Source: Syngnathus acus
Lineage: Eukaryota; Chordata; Actinopteri; Syngnathiformes; Syngnathidae
DNA length: 64,000 bases
NCBI RefSeq assembly: GCF_901709675.1
Contig: NC_051096.1
Location: 1,665,001-1,729,000, forward strand
Direction of reading: 5' to 3'
In this document: positions 45,100 through 57,400 of the stretch, piece after piece
How positions within the stretch are numbered: position 1 is the first letter of the stretch
Layout: each line of letters starts with the position of its first letter
Program-made: the position numbers and the translations under genes
Notes under the pieces: model-generated
What the model was told of the DNA's origin: nothing
Seen by the model: the letters and a program-made list of their open reading frames with translations, nothing else
Databases searched by the model: none

Positions 45100-47500
45100 T
45101 TGGCGGGGGTTTTCTCGCCACCAGCCGCACTTTGCACTCTTGCCTGTAAGCAAGACTCGAGTCACTTGAGGGCAAATAAGGTTTTGCAAGTGGGCTGCAG
45201 GGTGGGACGTCCACCTGATGCTGATGTCGGCGCCGGAAGAAGCGGAAGAGAATCTCTGGCCTTGCCTGTAAGGGCGTGAGAGGGATCAAATATGAGAGAG
45301 CAACGAGAAGACAAAGGGCAAATGAGAGGTTGTGACTTTCTGACCTTTTTGACGGCTGGACAAAGGTCAGTGCAAGGCTCCATGTAAACACGACCATTAT
45401 CACTGATTTTGGAGCAGCCACCTGGTCCTTTTGGATCATCCCACAAGACGTCAACCTGCGGAGGACACAGCGGACGTGACTTGAGCGTGTTAGGTGTTGC
45501 CGTTGCTCAGAAGGCTTCCCAGCAAATTCCTTCAAAGTCACTTTATTCATTCAAATCTCTCAAATTCAGTTTCATAACCTCTTTCTCACAATAAGAATTG
45601 TTGCGATATTCCAAACCCCTTGTAAAATGAATGGTGCCCTTTTATTTTACTGATCACTTCATTTTTATTCCTTGTAAATTATAATTTGAATCCTCATAAA
45701 ATGTGAAAACATGTTTGTCTTGTAACATGACTCAAGGCAAGTCAAATTCAAATATATTTGACAGGGAGAGCATTCTTGTCAAAAATGTTCCTACTAAGTC
45801 AATACAACTCTATTCTGCTGAAACGACACTTTTTAACTTTATCCTTCTAACATGACAACTTCATGATGGCGAAGTGACAACTTTTTAGACCTCCGTTGAA
45901 CATGTGTCACTTACTGTAGATGATTCATCGCACCACTCAAATTTGCCATTGTTGTTCTTGAGTCCCAGCCAAGAATACCATCCTTGTCGCATGTGAGCTT
46001 GAGGAGAGCAGAACAAACACTTGTTGTGAAACATTGCGGGTCAATTGCTGGCATGGTCAGTTTATCTTGGCGCTCACCAGCCAATAATTGTCCGTCAACC
46101 AGTAAGTGGACGCTGGCCAGATGACTTCTCCTCTCCTTGCAGAAATCGCCAGCCATTTGCCAAGTTTGCTCCCTCCCCTCAAAATAATGACAAGAGTCCT
46201 TGTACAGGAAGTAGCCAGCGTCGCAGTAGGATGCTGAAACCCAAAAGAAACCAATTAGAAAACCACAATGAGACGGTGTGGGTGTAGAAAGAAGCGTTGC
46301 TGCCACTTACTCTCCACTCGATCGTAACTGAAACCGAAGTCTTTAAAGGAACACGGCCATCCGTCCAGGCAGTCTGCAGGAGAACAATGTAAATGCAATT
46401 TTTCCTCTTTTCAACGTCAACATCACAACAGACGTGTAGACGTACCGTCAGGTGACCGCTCGCACATATACGCCAATGAGGATCCGCACGACCCACGTCT
46501 TCACTTGCCAGGCTGACTGTAGAGGCCCACACCTTGGTTGACGTACATGCAAGTCTCAATGTTGGAGCTGTCGGGAGAAGTCGTGAAAATTGAGACACAC
46601 ATCCGACAAATGGTCCTAATAGAAGGTTGTGCCCTCTTTTGTGATGAAAAGAAAGCAAAAGTATTTTTTAACCTCATCACATGCTCACACGTTTTTGGAA
46701 AAGGGTTCCAAAATCTCCCCGTGCATCTCGCCTGACACAGGACGCAAGAAGTGACCTTCCTACCTTCCATCTTGACTCGAGGTCCAGTTAGCGTAGGTTG
46801 GCGTCACACCGGTGTTGGACCAAGTCAGTCTCTTTTCTCCCGCTTCCAAAAACTGACACCAGTTCTTGTCGCAGTCCTGCCAAAACCAATCCCGCTGTCA
46901 ATGACGTACCAAAGAGCGAGCCAACTGTATGCCTGATTGAAAGGATTTGATATCCCTAGTTGATTGGGGTCAAAAGAAAAACCAAAACGCATACTTGAAA
47001 AAATAAAACTTGAATCTGAAAATAAATGTGCTGAGCTTAAAACTTGACAAATAAAACAATGTATTGAAAATAAAAATACGTGTTTGAAAGTTTTTTCAAG
47101 CTGAAAATAGTTTTGCTTCGCCTTGGTCATTTTCTTTTTTTTTAATAAAGTATTTATTTTCAGGTTTCACCTCAACTGACAGTACTGAGCACCAAAAGAG
47201 ATTTAAGGGTGATTTTTCAAGTACAAAACTTTTGACCCCTATCTACCTCCATACAACATCCGCTTGCGCTTTCATCTCACCAGATTGGAGAGTCCGATCC
47301 AGAACGGGTTGTCGCCCATTTGCTCCTTCACAAACTTTTCCCCGTCCTCGGAGGTGATGGAGACAAGGTCGCCGCCCTCCCAGACGCAGTCGTGACGAGC
47401 TCCCAGCCAAACGTTGTGGGTCTCCATCTTCTTATAGCAGTTGGAGCCGTGAGGACTCCGTCCGTTTTTTGTGTCACATGTTGGCTCAGGAGCGTTTAAT
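45100..47500 (-). pseudogene. Decayed three-CTLD cassette, unit D
   Basis: A diverged copy of the cassette, upstream of unit C in the same orientation. CTLD a: about 47500-47283 (SPHGSNCYKKMETHNVWLG; FWIGLSNLV), 46877-46765 (CQFLEAGEKRLTWSNTG), 46568-46447. The third exon has an in-frame TGA at 46503-46501 where units A-C have tryptophan in [12 protein letters not shown] b: about 46233-46075 (YCDAGYFLYKDSCHYFEG), 45995-45915 (WLGLKNNNGKFEWCDES), about 45455-45355 (GGCSKISDNGRVYMEPC). CTLD c survives only as a short KCGWWRENP relic near 45140-45105. A pseudogene is the simplest reading; a truncated separate gene is possible. Confidence 0.7.
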
Positions 47501-48870
47501 CCTGGTGAAACGGCAAAGTTGCCTTGGTCATTTTTTAGCGTTTGGTGAAAAGGAAAAATTCAGCAAACAGACAAGAATGAAGTCGACCGAATTCAGTTTT
47601 TTCCAAATTGCGTCACCTGCATGACTGACAATAATATGAAATAAATAAACTGAAATAATATATTCACAAAAAATCAACATGGCATATTTTTTCTCACCAT
47701 AATCATCAACCAGTTTCAAGTTGCTGAATAATTTCAAGGACTGTTGCAGATGTCTAAAAACGGAGCAAGTTCAGTCCACTTCTGTCATTCTGTTACTCGG
47801 AGAGAGAAAGGTTTTTTGTAACTCAACTGCCCACAGGATGGCGCTCGAAGTCAACAAATTCCACATCCAACTTTTTATTTTTCATTTTCATCAATTACCA
47901 ACAGATATATTGGCAATCTATGCAAAGGAAGACGTGTTGACAATTCACGCCTCTTGTAACTTTGCTACAGAATAATCTCTGTGACTATCACTTCCTCTGC
48001 CCCCCCCCCCAACCCCGCCCACACACGCTCCAGTGTAAAGGCGCCTACTCAAGAGAGCGCTGGAGCGCAAGTGTTTCCATTTGCCTCACGCTTGACACAC
48101 GTTTAAATGTATTTCCCCTTTTTTATTATTGGAATAAGAAAAACGCAATTTGTGGTTGCGAATATTAAAGCCAATAGTGGTGCTATTGTGTTGCTAACTG
48201 ACGCGTGTGCAAGTCGCTATATGTACGTATACGCTGACAGCCCGAATGACGTTTTTGTTGATTTTGTTTGGAGGGATGGACAAAATAGTGTCAGGTTAAG
48301 AACAAAGTGGATCATATGATATTCTTTCCTCTAATTGTGTCAGTTGGATCAATATTGCATGCCCTATTAGATATAAAACATGTTTGGTTGTAAAGAGAGA
48401 ATGAGATAGAGAGCAGCAAGGGGTCTGGATACACTCCATCACTATTAAGATGATTATTTGTTGATCACTGATACTTATCCTCACAGTGAAAAGCACACTG
48501 ATAAACGACTTTATTGTAGAACGGACATCGTCATTACTATTCAGTACACAATTATATGTGAGGAGAAAAACGGAGTTTGCCTTTCAAGAAAAGTGAAACA
48601 ATTTTGTACTCACTGGGGCGGTTTTACTCCCCAAACTCAAAACATTTTATACATGTCAATGTTGAGGAGTTGCTGTATCAAAATATATCATCCTCCCTTA
48701 GATAGTGGGGTTCTTGTATGTTCATATTTAACAATTACAATCATTTTCTTCTGTTCTGTCACTTCATTTAAGGAGTCATTTTAAGATTGTTTACTCGCAG
48801 ACGTCTTTCTCTAGAATTTCCATTTGGGGGAGGGAGGGGGGAGTCGTGTTGGAATGTGCCATTGTGTCTC
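47501..48870. other. Intergenic, no gene recognised
   Basis: AT-rich with a poly-C tract near 48001-48011. No exon that could start the lectin gene was found. Confidence 0.4.
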
Positions 48871-49236
48871 TGTCACGTCTCGTCCCCAGCCGTGTTACTA
48901 TGTGTCTCTGTTGTCTTGGTTTGTGTCTGTGTGCTCGCCCCTACCCTCCTGTGTGCCCATGATTAGTTTGATTATTCTCACCAGCCTCTTGTTACCTGTC
49001 GTGTATATAAGTCCTGTCTGCCCCTCACGCCCCGTCGGATCATTGTGTTGTTGTCTTGATGTCTTTTGGTTCCTGTTGTCTTAATGTCTTCACGTCCTTT
49101 GCTTCGCGTCCCTGTCGGTTAGTCCTTATGTTATTTCGTTAGGTAATGTCAGTTTGCCGAGTCTATCAATTTGTTTTGCCGAATAAACCCTGGTCCAAGC
49201 TGCATTTGGTCGCCCTGCTCCATCCGATCCGTGACA
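48871..49236 (+). mobile_element. Solo LTR, Ty3/Gypsy type
   Basis: 366 bp beginning TGTCACGTCTCG and ending CCGTGACA, flanked by a 5-bp duplication GTCTC (48866-48870 and 49237-49241). It contains a TATA-like TATATAAG near 49013 and AATAAA near 49182. No internal coding region. Confidence 0.88.
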
Positions 49237-49241
49237 GTCTC

Positions 49242-49855
49242 CCAATCAATGTCAGCTTGTTAAAGAGGTATGAAAACAGGTAAAAAAAAAAAAAAAAAAA
49301 GTATTTTTGCAATCAGATAACTCAAGGAAAAACACAAAGTTTACGTGCACAAGAACAAGCACTGTTACATAAATTTTAAAACAACTCAATTCGGGTCTAC
49401 AATTTTTGTTTTGTAATTACCTATTTTAGCCACGGGCATTTTGGAAAAAATATGAAAATGTATTCTATAATTTGTAAAGAAAAAAACAAATTTAAGTGGC
49501 TAGTAAATCACAATATCAATCATAATATTAGTTTCTGCTCCGATTTAAAATTTAATTCCTAATTTCTTTTTGACAACAGACTATTATTCTCAAAGGAGGA
49601 CACTTGGTTTTTTTTTTTAATATATGGATCGAGAAGGAGCGCAAGGGGGCGGGGGTTGCATGCTTTATCTTAACGGGGTTGTGAGGTGAACAACTCCGTT
49701 CACCATATATAACTGTTCATATATATAATTGTTCACCATATATAACTATATATAACTATAGTTGCACAGTCAATCGGACACAATGTTTGTTCGACTGACC
49801 GAACGTGACGTCATTTGAGATCAACCGATTTCCACCCCCAGCGCGATCAAATTGT
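49242..49855. other. AT-rich spacer upstream of rps18
   Basis: Holds a poly-A run near 49281-49300 and short TATATAACTA repeats at 49705-49760. No gene seen. Confidence 0.4.
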
Positions 49856-49900
49856 CGCGAGACCTGCGTTACTTCCTACCACGCGGAACCAGCTTTCAAG
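49856..49900 (+). promoter_or_regulatory. rps18 5' UTR with possible TOP start
   Basis: The short leader before the ATG includes CTTCCTACC, compatible with a 5' terminal oligopyrimidine start used by ribosomal protein mRNAs. The actual start site is not visible. Confidence 0.3.
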
Positions 49901-51343
<1,443 letters not shown>

Positions 51344-51504
51344 ACTCAGCGCTGTTGTGTTTTCAAAAAAACAAAATCTTCTGCTCTGTCATTTCCTGAT
51401 TGAAACCGGACTAAGCGATCCGATTCATCGCTAGCGTAGCCTAGCCGCACCGCGTCACAGCGGAAGCAAGACTAACGCTGCATTCGAGGAAAGTCCGACT
51501 AGGA

Positions 51505-52020
51505 CAGTGCTTCTCAAATAGTGGGGTGCGCCCCCCCTGGGGGTGGGGGGTCACGGTGCGATACCAAGCGTGTGACACCAGGAAACATGCTTTTCTTTTG
51601 GCTGTACTAGATTAAAAGGTAATTAGACATCCACTGCAGTAGGTGGGAGTGGCGGTATCACTGGAACAGTATTCGCTCTACAGTGTAGAGCGCACGCAAC
51701 ATACGCACACACAGCACAGAGCAGGCAATAAAAAGTGCAGTGGGACACCATGGAAAAATATTTAACACGGTTGAAAAGAACGGCAGAGAGAGACAGAGAT
51801 AAGAGAATTGAGAGTTACACGAAAGCTAAGACAAGGAAATATGATGAAGCGTACGTAGTGCTCGGCTTCAGTGTGACTACGATGGGAGACGAGGAAAGAC
51901 CGGTGTGTTTACTGTGCCTTACAATGTTGGCACCGGACAGTATGAAGCCAAATAAATTAAGGCGGCACTTATAAAGTCATTGCATCCCAATCACGCTGAT
52001 AGGATAATTGAGAAGCACTG
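51505..52020. mobile_element. hAT non-autonomous element with BED-finger frame
   Basis: Ends CAGTGCTTCTCAA and TTGAGAAGCACTG are inverted repeats with a perfect 8-bp duplication GACTAGGA (51497-51504 and 52021-52028). A plus-strand frame (51735-51974) encodes the N-terminus of a ZBED/SCAND3-like transposase: RKYDEAYVVLGF, CLLCLTMLAPDSMKP and LRRHL, the start of the BED finger. The catalytic region is absent. Related to the element at 31734-32942. Confidence 0.9.
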
Positions 52021-52028
52021 GACTAGGA

Positions 52029-52715
52029 AAAGTGCGCTCCGATACAAACCAATAGGTCTGAGTTGCAATGGCGTCTCAGGTGTGATTTGTACTGACTGCG
52101 TGATGATATGCTATTATGTACCTGGAACAAATGAATGAAATGCTTCAAAGGTACGAGATTGAGAAAATTGCCAAGGTTTGCCTGAGCGACGTCATTTTGT
52201 TATTGCGGCTCAATGACATTGCTTTTGCGGCATGCCCGACTCTAACTCCCAGACGACTGTTTGACCTTTTTTTGCGGCTGTGCAGTCATGGAAATAAATC
52301 GTTTGACAACCCTCCAAAGCTGGTGTTTCAGAATTCATTGACATTTTCCTATAACTATTTGCATTTGTAAACATAATGTAGTTTGTTTTGTAAAAAGCAT
52401 TTTCATTTTTTTATTTTTTTTTCAATTTGACTTTTTATGAACTAAAATGAAATTGGCTCCCCAATAAATAAAGGCCTGCCGACAAAAATGCGCACCTTGA
52501 CGTACACATTCACAGCAGTCTATTATTTTTTTTTCTTCCTTTCATGGAATAAACGAGCCCTGCAGTCCTCAGTGGATTTTGGGCTTGCGTTGTACATGTA
52601 AAACAAACATCTCTTTTCATGATTACTGTCATGTGAAATGTAGATTGTGTGTCTGCCATTGAAACCATGGATGGATGGCAGACAAATACGATGTGGCATA
52701 CCTGCGTTTTTTGAG
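52029..52715. other. Spacer, no 5' exons of the BAR-domain gene found
   Basis: Searched by eye for the N-terminal half of CIBAR (VEKHFGELCQ-like); nothing similar seen. AT-rich with poly-T runs. Confidence 0.4.
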
Positions 52716-53494
52716 GTAGAGCGGCTGGAGGCCAAAGTGATCGAGCCGCTGAAAGGTTACGGCGCAGTCGTGCGGCGGAAACGGGTGAGCTAGCATAGCA
52801 TTAGTGTTAGCGTGATCAAGGGCTATGGGGATGACAGCGGCTTTTCAGGAGGACGTGAAGGCGGTCCATAACGCCAGGACTCGGGAGTCCAAGCAGATGC
52901 TGCAACTGGAGCGCACTCGCCAACGTCCGACCGACAAGTCATCGTATCCTTTAGCTTGACTTCTTTGATGTGTTCAGGCAGCAAGCTCCTAACTCGGTTT
53001 TGGATCCAATCCATTTCCCCAAAGAACGGCATCGCGTTTTTGTTCACTTGACCCGTGCGGCCGTAGCTCCCTCGCGTTTCCCGGTTTGCCTCGCAACATC
53101 TCGTAACGTCGGGGGGGGCGATTGTTGCTTGACTCCGCCCGCGTCCAGTCTCAGGTGGGTTCCCCGCCGCGTGTTGGTCCGGCGGCGTACGAGGGGAGGA
53201 GGATGTCAATGATGAAGCTGCCCCTCCCGCTGTGCATCAGGCCGAGAGTGAATTGCAGCGAGCCACCATGGATGCGGTGCGCGCCACGCGGCAGCTGGAG
53301 AAGACCATCGATGACTTTGAGAAGCAGAAGAGTCGAGACATCAAGGTGGGAGGCAGCCGGGTCGGAGCTGCCGCCGTCCTGGCTAGCGTGACTCCTTTTC
53401 TGCCCGCCAGAGAATCCTGTCCGACTTTGCCGCCGTGGAGATGTGCTTCCACACCAAAGCCTTGGACCTCTACACACTGGCCTATCAGAGCTGA
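52716..53494 (+). pseudogene. CIBAR1/FAM92A-like BAR-domain gene fragment
   Basis: Four exon-like blocks match the middle of CIBAR1 (FAM92A), a BAR-domain protein of the ciliary base. 52716-52784: VERLEAKVIEPLKGYGAVV. 52849-52943: EDVKAVHNARTRESKQM, then LQLERTRQRPTDKSS. 53241-53345: AESELQRATMDAVRATRQLE and KTIDDFEKQKSRDIK. 53411-53494: RILSDFAAVEMCFHTKALDL and TLAYQS-stop. The N-terminal third and the C-terminal tail of the family are missing. The second block ends in phase 2 while the third starts in phase 0, so they do not join simply. A truncated duplicate is most likely; missed small exons or an assembly problem are alternatives. Confidence 0.65.
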
Positions 53495-54495
53495 GGCCGT
53501 ACACGTGTTGTACCAGAGTGACATGTACTTGTCACTGCCAGAACTACCGCGCTTCCACCACCTCTGACCCCGGGATGTTATGACGACACAAGATTAAAAT
53601 ATTTTGACATTATACATTATATACAATACATTACTTTAAAAAAACGTACAAGTTACCTTACATTTTTATCCTGCTAAAAAATGTGGAGCACGTGCTCTCA
53701 AGATCACGCTCGTGTAGGCGCAGTCTCTGGAGGACGGGGTCAGATGAGGTTGCCAGGCAGCCGACGGCAGCCACTCGAAGAAGAGCTTGGCCGAGGCTGC
53801 TTAGAAACCGTGGTAGAGGCGCCAGGGTGAACACAAGAAGCAGGGGCCGTCTTGAAGACATGATTAGATGAAACAATGACAATTTGAAGATGAAGTAAAA
53901 ATATGCAGGCTGAGATACAAAGACATGAAATGACACAAGGAGGCAAATTATGAGGTGGAGAAATGAAAATGTGACCGTATGAAGACAGACAGATGAAGGA
54001 ATGAGGAAGAGCAGACGAGATAAAGAGGAGAGAGAAATTAAAGAGACAAATAGGTGAGACAGAGGTCAAGACGGGGACCGGGATGAAAAGCAAATAAGTT
54101 GAAATGAAGCAATGAACACCAGAAGAGCTTCTTCAGCGGTGAGACTCTCGTGAATCACGATGACATTCTCGCGACTCAAACTTGGACTGTACTGTCATTT
54201 TTTTATTGTGTTGACAAACTGGACAGAACGTCTTCCAAATAAATTACTTTGACTGCCACAAGCTCTTTCAAACGCTTCCTCGATGTCAAGCGTCATCGCA
54301 CGCCCCCGTTCTGGGCAGTGGCCAATCAGATGCACAAGTGTGTGTCTGTGTGTGTGCGTGTGTGTGTTCAACACTTCTTGACTTCCTGAAAAGCATGTAC
54401 AGAGATTACATGTGTGAGCTAGGCTTTGTCCACCGGACCTCTTCCTCACGCTGAGCTTCACTTCACTTCCTGACGCTGCCTCTGCCCAGGCTCCT
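53495..54495 (-). other. Intergenic and col14a1 3' UTR
   Basis: Holds the 3' flank of the BAR fragment and the collagen 3' UTR. A (TG)n-like stretch lies at 54338-54366. Nothing coding recognised. Confidence 0.5.
54202..54207 (-). terminator. Possible polyadenylation signal of col14a1
   Basis: AATAAA on the minus strand, about 290 bases past the collagen stop codon. Confidence 0.45.
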
Positions 54496-57400
54496 CTATG
54501 GCCCCACCCCCTCATCTTGGAAGTTCAGTTCCAGTTCAGAACGCTCCGTATCCAGCTCCGGGTCCTGGACAGGCCGCGGAGGCGGGTAGTCAGGCTGATA
54601 GTAGCGGTACGGGTCTTCCTCCTCCGCCTCACCGTAGTTGGGGAAAATGTTGGACGGCAGCTGGACTGCAGGAACAGCAACATCGACACTCAATTCAGGG
54701 CATCAGTCAGCGCCGCCTCATAGTGACACATCCACGATGGCGTACCAAGACTTGAATCGCTTGAAAGGGTCTCCGATAGGTTAGCGGGACAGAAAAAGGA
54801 GGAGTAAAACGGGCTGACGGGGGCTCGGAAGAAGTGTGCGGCCGAGTGTCCACAACTACTTCCTGTGGGCGGCCTTCACTACGTACCTCCAACGTTGTAG
54901 CCCACGCAGGAATTCTGGTCACAGTAACCCGGAGGACCGGCGGAGCCCACTGGGCCTGGAACCCCAGGACGTCCTGGTGCTCCTGGATTCCCAGGTCTCC
55001 CGGACGGGCCTGGACTGCCGGACCTGCCTTGGCCTGGAGCACCTGCAGCCAAATGGTGGGATGTGAGGACATGACCTCGGAGTGAGGAGAACTGTTGGGT
55101 CTCGACCCATTATGGAAGGTGTTAGCAATGGGTGGGGGCATGCAAAGGGACATGAAGGGATGCAAACATCATGAAGGGATTACCAGGAGGTCCTGGCGGT
55201 CCTCTAGGGCCCTGAACTCCCACACCAGCGGAACCCTTTTCACCCCTTTCACCTGGGGGACCTGTGCACACGCACACAGATGTCAATATTGCTATCGGGA
55301 GTTGCCCGTTGGTCGACTCAGCTCGGCCCGGCGCACCTCGTTCTCCGGGCTGGCCGTTCTGTCCATTTTGTCCGGGGAAACCAGGCCTTCCAGAGGGGCC
55401 CTGTTCCCCTTGGGGCCCTGGCGATCCATTTCGACCGGATTCTCCAGGAGGTCCCGGGACGGTGCGGATGGTCACAGATGGGCTGGGCGCGTGGTTTAGG
55501 AGGGTGTTGAACTGAGCCATGTGACCTGCGAGCAGCATGGAGGTTGGGCGGCTTTTATTCGGGGGTCACGTCCATGCTGACATTTGCCAGGGCTAACCTG
55601 CCGTATTGAAGTACTCACTCTGAATCAGCTGCTCACACACCTGCCTGGCGATGGTCTGGACTGTGGCCGTGGACTGCAGGTCGCCCTGGAAATGCAAAAG
55701 CACAAAGTCAAGTAAGAGGAGGAGACGAAACATGGCGGCCGATCGGGGAGAGGAACAAGGTGTACCCGTTCGCCTTTGTCGCCCTTGGTTCCGCTCGGAC
55801 CCTGCAGCGAGAAGAAAAACATTGGCAGCGGGAACAAAAGACTCAAAAGCTCTGCTCTGACTGGCCATGAACGTGGACTGAAGGACGAATTGCAATCTGC
55901 CAACCCCGGAGCTCATTGACCTGAACCTGGCTGTGACTAAAGAGAACTTGTGGCAGGCAGGTTTTGGACTCTCTAATTTTGGGGTTCATGGGCATTGCTC
56001 CAATGCTCCCTCGCTCCCTGCTAGCTTCTGATGTTTGATGCTGGGACTCACCGGCGGTCCCAGTTCTCCGTGTTTTCCCGGGGCACCTGTGTTTCCAGGG
56101 GCCCCTGGGGCTCCAGGATTTCCCTGCGGATGAGAGAAGAGTCACGCTTGGACAATTTTCATTGTCCTTTCAGCTACTAGGAACTAAGCAGAAGCTCAAA
56201 GGGGACACTTGCTGCTCCCTCTCTTTGGAATGGCCTCCCTCCCATGATCGCACGACGCGCCAGCTGGGCTCTCCTGTCTAGCGCAGTGCTACGTTGCTTC
56301 TTTCAAAGCACTTACAATGGTTCCAGAGGAGCCCGGTCGGCCGGGGGGGCCGTCTTTGCCCGGCGGCCCCTGCGAACGACAGAGGAACGTGCGTGAGTCG
56401 CAACAAAGCGCATTGACAGCACACAGTGCAGCGCCACTCACTCTGGGGCCGGGAAGTCCTTCTCTGCCGGGAGTGCCCACTCGGCCGGCCACGCCCTGGA
56501 ACACACGCGCCACTGCAGGTCAGCGGCCGGCTAACTCGCGTGAGACGCGTTTGAGGAGCCTGGCGTTTACCTGCAGACCTCGTTGCCCCGACTCTCCTTT
56601 CTGTCCTGGCTCCCCCGGAGCACCCTGCATGCAAAGACACACGTGTGTGCGTGCGTGGATGAACATGCACGGGAAGAGTCATAATGTCTCAGGAAGGGGC
56701 AAATGTCCTAATGTGTGGAACATGCAACGTGCATGACATGCTTACCGGGGAACCCCTGATGGAGCGCCCGCTGGGCCCTAGTGGTCCTGGGGCCCCCTGG
56801 GGTCCTGGCACTCCAGGCTCACCTACAGCTCCAGCAGGCCCCTGGACCAAGGGGTTGACTTCATGTCAGCAAGAGATTGGCTCAAAAACTGAACTTGAAA
56901 TCCCAGAACTCACCACTGGACCGGGCACTCCACGCTCACCTCGGGCTCCTCGTATTCCTGGCCCACCCTAATTGGAAATATGCGGAATTTAGAGCCTCCA
57001 AAAGCAAACTGCGTGTGTGCGTTGCACGTGTGCGCCTCACAGGGGGTCCGGCAGGGCCTGCGGCGCCTCTGCTGTCCTGAGTGCAGGTGCAGGCCTTCGG
57101 CATGGCAGGACACTGGGCCTCGTTGCGCTGGGTGGTCATGGGATCAACACACGGGGGCATGACAAAGAGGGAGGCGGGATATTAGGTCTTAGCACGTAGA
57201 CCCAAAGTGGACAGATGACTCACCAAACTAGGAAGTTCACAGCACTGATCCCTGGAGGCCCATGAGGTACTGCACACAATGTCAAACATCTGGAGCTCAA
57301 ACTGCAAAACAGTGACTGTCAGTGGCAGGATCAAGCCAGGCCAAGACCAAAGACCAGGGCATCCCCTCTGTTCTTACTGGCGCCGAGTTGTCCTTGTTCC

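Noticed and set aside
54834-55515. Plus-strand frames rich in Pro and Gly opposite the collagen exons
   Set aside because: Antisense of Gly-X-Y codons; the minus strand carries the real collagen with splice sites.
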